DNA from: an uncultured Alphaproteobacteria bacterium
Lineage (GTDB): Bacteria; Pseudomonadota; Alphaproteobacteria; HIMB59
Direction: 5' to 3'
Assembly: GCA_902613845.1 (NCBI GenBank)
Contig: CACMIW010000003.1
Span: 62,001-126,000 of the forward strand
Length of the DNA: 64,000 bases
A program made the position numbers and the translations under genes. Position 1 is the stretch's first letter; every line of letters starts with the position of its first letter. The notes beneath the pieces are model-generated. The model saw only the letters and a list, made by a program, of their open reading frames with translations. It was not told where the DNA came from and did no database searches. Of this stretch, positions 15,390-24,853 are shown piece by piece.

Positions 15390-16835
15390 GTGACTATAAA
15401 TTGGAAAAATTACAATTCAAAAAATAGCTATGATGAGTATTTAACCCCTGAAAAAAGTCTTAGAAAAGAAGCTAAAGTAATTTCTAAAATATTAAATAGT
15501 TACTCAATCAAAGATTTAGAAAGAATTGAACAAAATTGTCAAAGCACAATAAGTTCTCGTGGCATTAATTTTAAAGTTTACTCAGCTGATAAAAAAGCTG
15601 CAGAGGAAAAAAAATGGCCATTGGATATTATTCCAAGGATTATTCTTAAATCCCAATGGCTTAAGGTAAGAAAAGGATTAATACAAAGGTGCAAAGCTTT
15701 AAATCTTTTTATAAATGATGTTTATAATCAAAAAAAAATATTTAAAGACAACATTGTTCCAAAAGATTTAGTATTTAAATCTCAAAATTATTTAAAACAA
15801 TGTGAAGGATTTATACCTAAAAGAAAAATTTGGTCTCATATTTCAGGAATAGATTTAATAAGAAATATTGATGGAAAATTTTTAGTGTTAGAAGATAATC
15901 TTCGCGTTCCTTCAGGTGTTTCATACATGCTTGAAAACAGAATGGTAATGGGAGAGGTATTTCCTGAATTATTTACGCGTTATAGAGTTTCACCAATTAA
16001 TCACTATTGCAATAGACTGTATCACTGTATGTTAGATGCAATACCTTATAAAAAAAATAATCCAACAATGGTTGTATTAACGCCAGGAGTTTATAACTCT
16101 GCATACTTTGAGCATTCATTTTTAGCACAACAAATGGGAATAGCTCTTGTTGAGGGAAAAGATCTTTATGTGGAAAATGACAAAGTTTACGTTAAGACAG
16201 TCAAAGGGGGTTTGAGAGTTGATTGTATGTATAGAAGGATTGATGATACTTTTTTAGATCCCAAAACTTTTTTTAAAGGATCTTTGTTAGGTGTAGCGGG
16301 TTTATACAAATCTTACAGAAAAGGCAATGTTGGACTTCTAAATGCGCCTGGAAGTGGGGTAGCAGATGATAAAGTTATATACTCATATGTTCCTAAAATA
16401 ATTAAATATTATTTAGATGAAGAGCCTAAATTGGACCAAGTAGAGACATATTTATGTCATAATAAATCTGAGAGAGATCACGTAATATCTAATATTTCAA
16501 AAATGATAGTAAAACCAGCTGATGGATCTGGTGGTTATGGAATTATAGTAGGGCCCAAATCTTCTAAATCTGAGAGAGAGGCATATATAAGAAAAATTTT
16601 ACATAACCCAAGAAACTTTATTGCTCAACCTTTAGAAATATTATCAACTACACCAACTTTACAGGGGAATTTAATTGAGCCTCGACATCAAGATTTGCGA
16701 CCATTTATTCTTTCTGGAAGAGAGACATACGTAACTATGGGCGGTTTGACTAGAGTTGCTCTAAAAAAGGGAAGCACGATAGTAAATAGTTCACAGGGTG
16801 GAGGCTCAAAAGACACTATGATTGTAGAGGATTAA
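15390..16835 (+). CDS. Circularly permuted ATP-grasp type 2 family protein
   Basis: At 481 residues it has the DUF404/DUF407 arrangement typical of this family: WPLDIIPRIILKSQW, FLVLEDNLRVPSGVSYMLENR, MYRRIDDTFLDP, NAPGSGVADDK, and the ATP-grasp elements VKPADGSGGYGI and PRHQDLRPFIL. The family is thought to form peptide or amide bonds and is a standard partner of Anbu. It starts at GTG 15390, 105 bp from the divergently transcribed Anbu gene, so the two may share a control region. The usual alpha-E and transglutaminase partners are not seen here. Confidence 0.9.
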   Translation: MTINWKNYNSKNSYDEYLTPEKSLRKEAKVISKILNSYSIKDLERIEQNCQSTISSRGINFKVYSADKKAAEEKKWPLDIIPRIILKSQWLKVRKGLIQRCKALNLFINDVYNQKKIFKDNIVPKDLVFKSQNYLKQCEGFIPKRKIWSHISGIDLIRNIDGKFLVLEDNLRVPSGVSYMLENRMVMGEVFPELFTRYRVSPINHYCNRLYHCMLDAIPYKKNNPTMVVLTPGVYNSAYFEHSFLAQQMGIALVEGKDLYVENDKVYVKTVKGGLRVDCMYRRIDDTFLDPKTFFKGSLLGVAGLYKSYRKGNVGLLNAPGSGVADDKVIYSYVPKIIKYYLDEEPKLDQVETYLCHNKSERDHVISNISKMIVKPADGSGGYGIIVGPKSSKSEREAYIRKILHNPRNFIAQPLEILSTTPTLQGNLIEPRHQDLRPFILSGRETYVTMGGLTRVALKKGSTIVNSSQGGGSKDTMIVED

Positions 16836-16838
16836 ATT

Positions 16839-18275
16839 TTATATCTTCTGCTTCACAATTATAGTCTGATTTAAATTTTCAACCTCTAATATTTTCTCAT
16901 CCCCATTAGTCCATTTAATTTTAATCTTAAACTCATTTTCATTATCTCTAATTCCATAGTGAGCAACAGGCTCCATTTGACAAAGATAACCTGATCCGGC
17001 ATCGATTGTTTTAGAATGTGTTCTTTCGTTTGTGTATAAAGTTACAGTTGCGCCTCTTGCTGGTGCCCCATGGATATTTAAAGGTCTAACCCTTAAAAAA
17101 GATCTTTGCTCATCATTATGATATTTAAATAGAGTCAACGGCTGAGCACCAGACTCACCATGAGATAAAAGAAGCTCTAGGACTCCATCATTATCAATAT
17201 CTGCAACTGCAGCTCCCGTTCCAAGACCATTTGGCTCTAGAGCTTGCTCTAGTTTAATTTCTTCAAAAACACCATTTTCAATTATTTTATAAAGTCTATT
17301 TGGCTCTCCTATGTTATTCAGAAACACCTCATCATAACCATCATTATCAAAATCTGCCGAAATTACTGTTCTAATTTTTGATGGCTCGTCAAAAGTAGAA
17401 TTAGCAATATTTTTAAATTTATCGTTATCTAAAACGTAGGCTCTATTAAAACCTTCCCAATTACCGTTTAGAATATCTAGTCTTCCTCGATAAAGAATGT
17501 CAGATAATGCTGTTCCTCTTCCATTTTGATAGATATCTTTGACATTCATTTGACTTGCCACATCTGAATACTTCCCGTTTTGATTAAAATAAAGAAAATT
17601 CGGACCTCTTTCATTAGCCGCAAACACATCTATTTGGTCAGATAAGATATGACCGGCAATTACAGCTCTACCTCCTGTAACTTTATCAAGTCCCAGGCTC
17701 GCAGCTAGATCTACAACCCTATTTTCAATAAACTCATAGAATCTTGTTGGACCACCATAATTTGCTACATAAATTCCATAATTTCCTTTACCCTCTCTGT
17801 CGACGCAAACTACTGATCTTCCAGCTGTTAAATTTAATTCACTTTGATTTATTTCCTTTTCGAATAAGTCATCTATTACGTTCTGTGTATTTATTAAGAG
17901 TCTGTCTGAGTACATTTTCATCCCACTGTATGTATCTGTGTTGAGGAAATATATTTCCTCAGAGCCATCTTTATCTATATCGCATGCGGCAACCCCAATT
18001 GTAGATCTTTCTGGATCAGAAAATATATTATCAGTAATTTTATTTTCAAGAGTTTCTCCATTAAAACCTAATGCTAGATTATTATATCTAAATCCAGTTA
18101 CTATAAATTCATCATTGCCGTCATTGTCAAAATCAGTTACAGCCACCCCGTAACTTAGTCTAGAACTTTGATCAGGTAATAAATTACTTATATTTTTGAA
18201 AAAGCTTTTTTCTGCAAATACATTCATAGAATAAAAAATAAATAAAAATAAAATCGGAATTTTATAAAATTTCAT
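16839..18275 (-). CDS. Exported FG-GAP/VCBS beta-propeller protein with ASPIC/UnbV domain
   Basis: The 478-residue protein starts with a signal peptide (FLFIFYSMNVFA-E). Repeated calcium-binding motifs of the DFDNDGNDE, DIDKDGSEE and DIDNDGVLE type mark integrin-alpha-like propeller blades through most of its length. The C-terminal part, GAPARGATVTLYTN...IKIKWTNGDEKILEV, is an ASPIC/UnbV domain. The layout matches CRTAC1-like proteins, probably periplasmic or cell-surface. The ligand is unknown. It converges with the ATP-grasp gene four bases away and diverges from the gene at 18319. Confidence 0.9.
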   Translation of the reverse strand: MKFYKIPILFLFIFYSMNVFAEKSFFKNISNLLPDQSSRLSYGVAVTDFDNDGNDEFIVTGFRYNNLALGFNGETLENKITDNIFSDPERSTIGVAACDIDKDGSEEIYFLNTDTYSGMKMYSDRLLINTQNVIDDLFEKEINQSELNLTAGRSVVCVDREGKGNYGIYVANYGGPTRFYEFIENRVVDLAASLGLDKVTGGRAVIAGHILSDQIDVFAANERGPNFLYFNQNGKYSDVASQMNVKDIYQNGRGTALSDILYRGRLDILNGNWEGFNRAYVLDNDKFKNIANSTFDEPSKIRTVISADFDNDGYDEVFLNNIGEPNRLYKIIENGVFEEIKLEQALEPNGLGTGAAVADIDNDGVLELLLSHGESGAQPLTLFKYHNDEQRSFLRVRPLNIHGAPARGATVTLYTNERTHSKTIDAGSGYLCQMEPVAHYGIRDNENEFKIKIKWTNGDEKILEVENLNQTIIVKQKI

Positions 18276-18318
18276 ATAATTAATACTATTTTTTTGATGA
18301 TCTAGATTTAGATATGAT

Positions 18319-19068
18319 TTGTACCACTATCAAGTGTATATAAAATTTATAACTTTTATTAAAAATAATATCATTTTAGCTGTTATCACTTTCTTACTTG
18401 TGTTGATTATTAATAAAAATTCTTATTCTACTGAAATTACAAAAAATGAAGCTTACTACTATGATACACTAGCCAAAAACTGGATTAATATATTTCCAGA
18501 TGGAAATAGGAATGCTGCAGGACCAAAGTTTTTTAAATATCTTATAGATCAAGACCTTAGTTTTAACGATTTTGTTGAATTCAATAAAAGATATTGCCCA
18601 GTATCTGGTTCATTGATAGCTCCTGGATCTGAGCCTGCATTTATAAGTATGAATGAGGTCGACTCGGATAATAAAGTATGTGGTGATATGTATCGCTGTT
18701 GTTGGCCATGTGTTTGTGATTCAATGAAATATGCTAAAGCTATGGAAATATCACATAAATTTCAAGGTATTGAAAAAAAATTTACTGTTATGACTATTGA
18801 TAATCCCTGTGGTAAAGAGGAATTTCCACTTGAGGTAAATCGAGATTATTTTTGTATCGGCGAAAAGATGAATTTAGATCAAGTCTTTGCAGTTGATCAA
18901 AAAATGATAATTGGCTTATTGCACAAACCTACTAGTTGTAATAGCAGTGATCTTTTAGCAATTAACAACCACCCTGTAGTTGGGCAACAATGTAAGATTA
19001 GAAACTCTACGAAAGAAGAGGAACTTATTTCTGGGATGGGTGATATATTTATAAAGCTATCCAAATAA
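18319..19068 (+). CDS. Exported cysteine-rich protein of unknown function
   Basis: The 249-residue frame has an N-terminal membrane or signal segment (IILAVITFLLVLII) and a mature domain with about ten cysteines. These include a dense DMYRCCWPCVCDSMKYAKA cluster and CGKEEFP, CIGEK, SCNSSD and QQCKI. The clustered cysteines suggest a disulfide-rich or metal-binding periplasmic protein, possibly thioredoxin-fold-like around CCWPC. No ATG is in frame at the start; TTG 18319 is the only reasonable start. Only 43 nt separate it from the divergent propeller-protein gene. Confidence 0.65.
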   Translation: MYHYQVYIKFITFIKNNIILAVITFLLVLIINKNSYSTEITKNEAYYYDTLAKNWINIFPDGNRNAAGPKFFKYLIDQDLSFNDFVEFNKRYCPVSGSLIAPGSEPAFISMNEVDSDNKVCGDMYRCCWPCVCDSMKYAKAMEISHKFQGIEKKFTVMTIDNPCGKEEFPLEVNRDYFCIGEKMNLDQVFAVDQKMIIGLLHKPTSCNSSDLLAINNHPVVGQQCKIRNSTKEEELISGMGDIFIKLSK

Positions 19069-19081
19069 CTTTACAAAAAAA

Positions 19082-19267
19082 TTAATTTTTTAAAGCATAA
19101 TCACCGTATATAATTGTATTACTACTGTTTAGTCTATATTTTTTTAAAACTCTTACTGACTTATATTTATTTTTTAGTTTTCTTAACTCTATAGAGGCCT
19201 CTTTTCTGTATTTTTTATTTTTCCACCAAGATGAATTACCAATCTCTAAAGTAATTATTTTAATCAT
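19082..19267 (-). CDS. Small basic protein, unknown function
   Basis: This is a 61-residue, Lys/Arg-rich protein without cysteines or membrane segments. Its ATG overlaps the stop of the DedA-like membrane protein gene by four bases (ATGA type), which argues for real translational coupling. No family is recognised. Confidence 0.5.
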   Translation of the reverse strand: MIKIITLEIGNSSWWKNKKYRKEASIELRKLKNKYKSVRVLKKYRLNSSNTIIYGDYALKN

Positions 19268-19695
19268 TTAAAAATAATAAATATTAAAAAAATATACCTA
19301 GATATTTTTGAGATACTAACAAGAAGTAAAAAAATGAAAAATTTTACTCTTAATATTCCTGCTACTATAGTAAGAGGATCTCCAATGATTGGTACCCATG
19401 CCAATAACAATGACCAAATGCCATATTTTTTAAAATAAATTTCACCCTTTGCAATTTGCCTCTCATTGGCTGGGAACCACTTCTTATCTTTAAAAATTAA
19501 TATTTTTTTTCCTAAATACCAATTAACTGATGAACCAAGAATATTTCCAAAACTTGCAACAACCAAAAGTAAATATTTATTAAATGAGTCTGATAATAGC
19601 ATTGTTGATAAAACTAATTCAGAAGAAAGCGGGAGAATTGTAGCTGCTAAAAAACTTATTATAAATAATTGAAAATATGAAATTAATATTATCAC
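19264..19695 (-). CDS. DedA/VTT-domain membrane protein, YqaA-like
   Basis: The 143-residue protein has the compact SNARE-associated/VTT (DedA) fold. A first helix with LPLSSELVLSTML is followed by ASFGNILGSSVNWYLGKK, a cytoplasmic loop, and LLAWVPIIGDPLTIVAGILRV. The last motif is diagnostic of the YqaA subgroup. These proteins are linked to lipid carrier handling and membrane homeostasis. It lies in a minus-strand group with other small membrane protein genes. Confidence 0.88.
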   Translation of the reverse strand: MIILISYFQLFIISFLAATILPLSSELVLSTMLLSDSFNKYLLLVVASFGNILGSSVNWYLGKKILIFKDKKWFPANERQIAKGEIYFKKYGIWSLLLAWVPIIGDPLTIVAGILRVKFFIFLLLVSISKISRYIFLIFIIFK

Positions 19696-19706
19696 ATTAC
19701 TAACAT

Positions 19707-20120
19707 TTAAATATAAGTTTCAGCTTTTAAAATATCTAATATTAACATAAAGGTAAAATAACCTGCATTTATGAATACGATAAAACTAAACATATAAACA
19801 ATTTCTTTAGAAACATTTTCACTTACAAAATTAGGGAAAAAATATTTTCCAAGAAGAAAACTTATTTCCGAATATATTATTGTTATTGTAGCTGCAATAA
19901 AAAGAACGTAAGTAAATTTACCAAAAAAATTTACAACAAATAAGCTAGCAAAAGCAATAAATAATAAAAAAAGAGAGGAATATATTGATAAATTTGAAAC
20001 TGTTAATTTTTTTTTATAAATTTTTCTTGTTAAAAGTAGAATAAAAAAAATTATTGTTAAAATAATCGAAACTATAAAAACCTTCGTGTTATAAAGAGAG
20101 TCTGTAAAAAAAAGGTCCAA
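19707..20120 (-). CDS. Four-helix membrane protein, unknown function
   Basis: The 137-residue protein has four hydrophobic helices and few polar residues. I do not recognise a family. The only in-frame start is TTG at 20120, three bases downstream of a 30-codon frame on the same strand, suggesting coupling. It lies 11 bases upstream of the DedA-like gene and probably shares its transcript. Confidence 0.6.
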   Translation of the reverse strand: MDLFFTDSLYNTKVFIVSIILTIIFFILLLTRKIYKKKLTVSNLSIYSSLFLLFIAFASLFVVNFFGKFTYVLFIAATITIIYSEISFLLGKYFFPNFVSENVSKEIVYMFSFIVFINAGYFTFMLILDILKAETYI

Positions 20121-20123
20121 AAA

Positions 20124-20216
20124 TTATTTTTTTCTAATTTTTCTGATAGTCATTATTGAAAGGAACAATACAAAGAATATTAAAGCAAATGCTCCAATTA
20201 AAAATATCCATTTCAT
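20124..20216 (-). CDS. Possible single-helix membrane micropeptide
   Basis: The 30-residue frame MKWIFLIGAFALIFFVLFLS followed by IMTIRKIRKK is a single transmembrane helix with a positive C-terminal tail. It would lead the minus-strand membrane-protein group, three bases before the next start codon. Size alone makes it uncertain. Confidence 0.4.
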   Translation of the reverse strand: MKWIFLIGAFALIFFVLFLSIMTIRKIRKK

Positions 20217-20251
20217 AAATTAATTATACAAATTTTGCTTTAAGTTGAAAG

Positions 20252-22831
20252 TTATGATCTCAAAACCCTAAGGTTTTTATTAGCAATTACTAATCCGTAT
20301 TTATCTTTAGTGAAAATTAATTTATCTTCAATATTCTCGCCTATATCTAAAATTACCTCTGATAAGGGGTTTAAAACTTCATCTTGTAATAATCTTTTCA
20401 AAGGTCTGGCCCCAAATAACGGATCAAAACCTTTTTCTTTCAAGTAGTTTAAGGCTTCATCAGTAAAACCAATTGAAATACCTTTTGAAGAGATTCTTTG
20501 TTCAATTAATTGAATTTGGTTATTTAAAATCGCACTAATATTTTCTTTTGATAATTTGTTAAAGAGTATTATGTCATCAATTCTATTTAAAAATTCTAGT
20601 CGAAAATGATTTTTAAGCTCTTCAAGGGCTAAGTTCTTTTTTGTTGTATAGTCAAAATTGTCATCAATAGGAATTTGTGAGCCAATGTTAGAAGTCATAA
20701 TGATAAGGGTATTTTTAAAATTTACTATTTTTCCTTTTGAATCTGTTAACCTACCATCATCTAAAATTTGTAGTAGAATATTAAATACATCAGGGTGCGC
20801 TTTTTCAATTTCATCAAACAAAATTACTTGGTAGGGGCGTCTGCGAATAGAGTCAGTTAACTTCCCACCATCATCGTAGCCAACATAACCTGGAGGAGAT
20901 CCAATAAGCTTACTAACCGAGTGTTTTTCCATATACTCGGACATGTCAAGTCTTAGCATTTGCTTTTCATTGTCAAAAACATACTCTGCTAGTGCTTTTG
21001 ATAATTCAGTTTTTCCTACACCAGTTGGGCCTAAAAAAAGGAAGGACCCCAAAGGTTTATCAGGATCTTGAAGACCTGCTTTTGAAATCTTAATTGCCTT
21101 AGATACTTTCTCAATAGCATCTTGTTGGCCAATAACTCTTTTTTCTAAATGTTTTTCTATGTTTATTAACTTATCTTTTTCGCCTCCGATGAGTTTTTCT
21201 AAAGGTATACCCGTCCACTTTGATACCACACTTGCGATATCTTCAGCATTAATCACTTCATTAATTATTGTAGCCTGCTCTTTTTTATTCAATTCTTCAT
21301 ATTCTTTTTGAAGACTAGGGAGCAAGCCATACATGATTTCACTTGCTTTTGTTAAATCACCACTTCTTTGAGCACCCTCGAGGTCTTCTTTTGCTTGATC
21401 AATTCGTTCATTTAAATTTCTTTTTGTGTCTAGTATCTTTTTTTCTGACTCCCAAGTGCTATTGAGTATATTTAGTTTTTCTTGAATATCTGATATTTGA
21501 CTTTCAATTTTTTCATTTTTTTTCTCATCTTTTTCATTATCTTTTGAAAGAACGTTTTTTTCCATCTGTAGTTTAATAAGATCTCTGTCAAGCTGGTCTA
21601 TTTCCTCAGGTTTACTGTCAATTTCCATTTTAACTTTACTCGCAGCCTCATCCATTAAATCAATCGCTTTATCTGGCAAAAAACGATCAGTAATATATCG
21701 ATCAGATAATTGAACTGATGATAAAATAGCCTCATCACTAATTCTTATTCCATGATGAATTTCATATTTTTCTTTTAGACCTCTTAAAATAGCAACAGCA
21801 TCCGTTGAAGAAGGCTCATTAACAAAAACTGGTTGAAAACGTCTAGTTAAAGCTGCATCTTTCTCAAAATATTTTTTATACTCATCTAAAGTTGTTGCAC
21901 CAACGCAATGTAATTCACCTCTAGCTAATGCTGGCTTTAACATGTTGGATGCATCCATCGCTCCATCTGTCTTTCCAGCACCAACAAGCGTATGAATTTC
22001 ATCTATAAATAAAATAATTGAACCATTTTGTTTATGAATTTCTTTTAAAACGTTTTGAAGTCTTTCTTCAAATTCTCCACGATACTTGGCACCAGCAAGC
22101 AATAATCCAAGATCAAGAATACGAATAACTTTATTTTCTAATGAGCGTGGAACATCTTTATTTGCTATTCTTTGTGCTAAACCCTCTATCAATGCAGTTT
22201 TACCTACACCAGGGTCTCCAATTAATATTGGATTATTTTTAGTTCTCCTTGATAAAACTTGAATAGTTCTTCTAATTTCCTCATCTCTTCCAATAACCGG
22301 ATCTAACTCTCTTTTTTGCGCCTTTTGAGTAACATTGATTGTATACTTTTCTAAAGCGTTAAAATTATCATCAGAATTTTCGCTTTCAGATTTTCCGTCT
22401 TTTCTAAACTCTTGAATTTTTGTTTTGACTAATTCAAGACTTAGACCATTTTTTTTTAATATTTTTTCAATTTGGTCATCTGATTTTATACAACTTAAAA
22501 ATAAAGAGTCGATCGATACAAAACTATCTTGATTAGACTTTGCAATTTTTTCTGCATCTTCAAAAAGACTCAATAATTTAGGATCAGCATAAATTTGACT
22601 ACTGTTTGAGTTATTTACTTGTTCTTTAGATAATATTTCAGAAATAATTGTTTTAATTATACCGGTGTTAATTTTCTCAAAAATTTTGTTAATTAATTCA
22701 TGATTGGAATTTAATAATTCATTAAAAATATGAATAGGAGCAATTTTTTGATGTTTTTTACTTAATGCTAAATTTTGTGCAGAATTAATAATTTTTTTTG
22801 AACTATTAGTATATTTTTCAAAATTCATCAT
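20252..22831 (-). CDS. clpB: ATP-dependent disaggregase ClpB
   Basis: At 859 residues it has normal ClpB length. The double Clp N-domain covers about residues 1-150. The first AAA+ module has [15 protein letters not shown] and [12 protein letters not shown] long Lys/Glu-rich coiled-coil M domain lies around residues 410-525, and the second AAA+ module has [14 protein letters not shown], the pore loop [13 protein letters not shown] and the arginine finger region LNRIDDI. It rescues aggregated proteins together with DnaK in the cytoplasm. No heat-shock promoter is obvious upstream. A second Met immediately after the first is an alternative start. Confidence 0.97.
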   Translation of the reverse strand: MMNFEKYTNSSKKIINSAQNLALSKKHQKIAPIHIFNELLNSNHELINKIFEKINTGIIKTIISEILSKEQVNNSNSSQIYADPKLLSLFEDAEKIAKSNQDSFVSIDSLFLSCIKSDDQIEKILKKNGLSLELVKTKIQEFRKDGKSESENSDDNFNALEKYTINVTQKAQKRELDPVIGRDEEIRRTIQVLSRRTKNNPILIGDPGVGKTALIEGLAQRIANKDVPRSLENKVIRILDLGLLLAGAKYRGEFEERLQNVLKEIHKQNGSIILFIDEIHTLVGAGKTDGAMDASNMLKPALARGELHCVGATTLDEYKKYFEKDAALTRRFQPVFVNEPSSTDAVAILRGLKEKYEIHHGIRISDEAILSSVQLSDRYITDRFLPDKAIDLMDEAASKVKMEIDSKPEEIDQLDRDLIKLQMEKNVLSKDNEKDEKKNEKIESQISDIQEKLNILNSTWESEKKILDTKRNLNERIDQAKEDLEGAQRSGDLTKASEIMYGLLPSLQKEYEELNKKEQATIINEVINAEDIASVVSKWTGIPLEKLIGGEKDKLINIEKHLEKRVIGQQDAIEKVSKAIKISKAGLQDPDKPLGSFLFLGPTGVGKTELSKALAEYVFDNEKQMLRLDMSEYMEKHSVSKLIGSPPGYVGYDDGGKLTDSIRRRPYQVILFDEIEKAHPDVFNILLQILDDGRLTDSKGKIVNFKNTLIIMTSNIGSQIPIDDNFDYTTKKNLALEELKNHFRLEFLNRIDDIILFNKLSKENISAILNNQIQLIEQRISSKGISIGFTDEALNYLKEKGFDPLFGARPLKRLLQDEVLNPLSEVILDIGENIEDKLIFTKDKYGLVIANKNLRVLRS

Positions 22832-22853
22832 ATAACTTATTTGGTAATAATTT

Positions 22854-22961
22854 ATGAAGAAACAAGACCTAATAAAAAAAAATTTTGAACAACAAAAAAA
22901 AGATAAATTGGCTCAAAAATTAAGAGAAAATCTAAAAAAAAGAAAAAAAATTAAGAAATAA
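22854..22961 (+). CDS. Small Lys-rich protein upstream of murA
   Basis: A 35-codon frame begins MKKQDLIKKNFEQQKKDKLA and consists almost entirely of Lys, Gln, Glu, Leu and Asn, with strong helix propensity. It ends three bases before murA and starts 22 bases from the divergent clpB gene. Small basic proteins in front of murA occur in alphaproteobacteria, and RNA or DNA binding would fit the charge. Low complexity makes it uncertain. Confidence 0.5.
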   Translation: MKKQDLIKKNFEQQKKDKLAQKLRENLKKRKKIKK

Positions 22962-22964
22962 ATA

Positions 22965-24221
22965 ATGCAAACGGTAGTTATAAAAGGTCCTTCAACCTTG
23001 AAAGGGCAAATAAAAATCTCTGGTTCAAAAAATGCTTCTTTGCCTATTATAATTTCGACACTGTTGGCAAAAGGTGAGTGTCTTATTCATAATGTACCTA
23101 ACCTTAGAGATACAAGATTTTTAATCTCAATTTTAAAAGATTTAGGTTGTTATGTTGATTTTCAAAAAAACACTCTATCTATTAGAAGTTCTGCTATTAC
23201 AAAAAAATCAGCTGATTATGAATATGTTCGTCAAATGAGAGCATCAATTGTTATTTTAGGACCTGCGATTTCAAGATATAAAAAATTTAAAATAGCTCTT
23301 CCAGGTGGTTGCTCAATTGGTACTAGAGGAATTGATTTACATTTAAATGCTCTAAAGTTAATGGGTGTAAAAATCTCAATAAAAAATGGTTATGTAATAG
23401 CTGAGAGAAAAAAAAATAATTTAAGCTCAATTGACCATAAATTTCCAAAAATTAGTGTAGGTGCAACACAAAATATTTTAATGGCAGCTAGTCTTGCAAG
23501 TGGAAAAAGTACATTAAAAAATTGTGCCATCGAGCCTGAAGTCATAGATTTAATTAATTTTTTAAATAAATGTGGCGCACTAATAAAAGTAAAAAATAGG
23601 ACAATTACAGTCAGAGGAGTAGAAGAACTAAAACTTCAGGATTACAAAGTAATACCTGACAGGATAGAAGCTGGTTCATATATTTTAGCAACTATGGCAA
23701 CAAAAGGGAGAATCAAATTGAATAACTTCAATCCAAAAGACCTAGCTCTTCCTTTGAAAGTTTACAAAGAAATGGGTCTAAAAATAAAAAAGCTATCTAA
23801 TTCCTCTTATGAAATTTACTGTAAAAAACTTAAATCAATAAAAAAAATTTCTACTAAAGAATTCCCAGGATACCCTACAGATTTACAGGCTCAGCTAATA
23901 GCAACGCAACTTAAGTCTGGTTTAAATTCGAAAGTAGTCGAAAATATATTTGAAAATAGATTTATCCATATACCAGAGCTAAGAAGATTTGGTGCCAATT
24001 TATCAATTAAAGGAAAAACAGTAACAATTGATAAAACATCTGATTTACTGGGCGCAGAGGTCATGGCGACAGATATAAGGGCTAGTTTTTCTCTTATAAT
24101 CGCAGCAATGATGTCCAAGGGAAAAACCGTAATTAATAGAATTTACCACCTTGATAGAGGATATGAAGATTTTGATTTAAAATTAAAAAAATGTGGCGTA
24201 AACATTATTAGAAAAAAATGA
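22965..24221 (+). CDS. murA: UDP-N-acetylglucosamine 1-carboxyvinyltransferase
   Basis: The 418-residue protein with the repeated EPSP-synthase-like fold catalyses the first committed step of peptidoglycan synthesis. Visible are GSKNASLPI near the N-terminus, the catalytic Cys in ALPGGCSIGTRGIDLHL, YPTDLQAQ and the C-terminal ATDIRASFSLIIAAM. The active-site Cys means fosfomycin sensitivity is expected. It overlaps hisG by four bases, linking cell wall and histidine genes in one transcript. Confidence 0.97.
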   Translation: MQTVVIKGPSTLKGQIKISGSKNASLPIIISTLLAKGECLIHNVPNLRDTRFLISILKDLGCYVDFQKNTLSIRSSAITKKSADYEYVRQMRASIVILGPAISRYKKFKIALPGGCSIGTRGIDLHLNALKLMGVKISIKNGYVIAERKKNNLSSIDHKFPKISVGATQNILMAASLASGKSTLKNCAIEPEVIDLINFLNKCGALIKVKNRTITVRGVEELKLQDYKVIPDRIEAGSYILATMATKGRIKLNNFNPKDLALPLKVYKEMGLKIKKLSNSSYEIYCKKLKSIKKISTKEFPGYPTDLQAQLIATQLKSGLNSKVVENIFENRFIHIPELRRFGANLSIKGKTVTIDKTSDLLGAEVMATDIRASFSLIIAAMMSKGKTVINRIYHLDRGYEDFDLKLKKCGVNIIRKK

Positions 24222-24853
24222 AAAATCAAAATTTAATAATTGCCTGCCCCAAAGGTAGACTTGAAGCAAAAGTTGTAAAATTTTTATCCGAAAGGGGTTT
24301 AAGAATAGAAGAGGCTTTCTTTAATGAGAGTGTTAGAAAATTAACTTTTGATACAAATCTTAATGAAATAAAAGTAATTAAGTTAAAACCATCTGATATT
24401 CGATCATATATTATGCTAGGTGCAGCTGATATGGGATTTGTAGGGTATGACGATATTCTTGAAAATAGCTCACAAAATATTGTTCTTTTAAAAAAGACTA
24501 AAATAGGAAAATGTAGAATATCTATAGCTTCAAATAAAAAAAAAATTAATTTTTCGGAAAAGAAAATTTTTAAAGTTGCAACAAAATTCAAAAATATTTC
24601 TGAGAATTATTTTAAAGATTTAAACATACAGACTGAAACAATAAAATTAAATGGTTCTATCGAGCTTGCAGTAAAATATGGAATAGCTGATTTCATCTTA
24701 GATTTAGTTCAATCAGGCAAGACATTAAAAGACAATCAGCTTTATGAAAATGTAGTAATAAACAATGACATCTCAACTGTAATAATTAGTAGCTATTTTG
24801 CATACGATCTAAAAAAAAAATTTATTAAAAAAATTTTAATGCAAGGTTTATAG
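24218..24853 (+). CDS. hisG: ATP phosphoribosyltransferase, short form
   Basis: The 211-residue catalytic subunit performs the first step of histidine synthesis, joining ATP and PRPP. It begins with the HisG signature IIACPKGRLEAKVVKFL, and has PSDIRSYIMLGAADMGFVGYDDI and GIADFILDLVQSGKTLKDNQL. The length shows the short HisG type, which lacks the C-terminal regulatory domain and normally needs HisZ; no hisZ is present in the window. The start overlaps the murA stop (ATGA) and the stop overlaps the hisD GTG by one base. Confidence 0.95.
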   Translation: MKNQNLIIACPKGRLEAKVVKFLSERGLRIEEAFFNESVRKLTFDTNLNEIKVIKLKPSDIRSYIMLGAADMGFVGYDDILENSSQNIVLLKKTKIGKCRISIASNKKKINFSEKKIFKVATKFKNISENYFKDLNIQTETIKLNGSIELAVKYGIADFILDLVQSGKTLKDNQLYENVVINNDISTVIISSYFAYDLKKKFIKKILMQGL

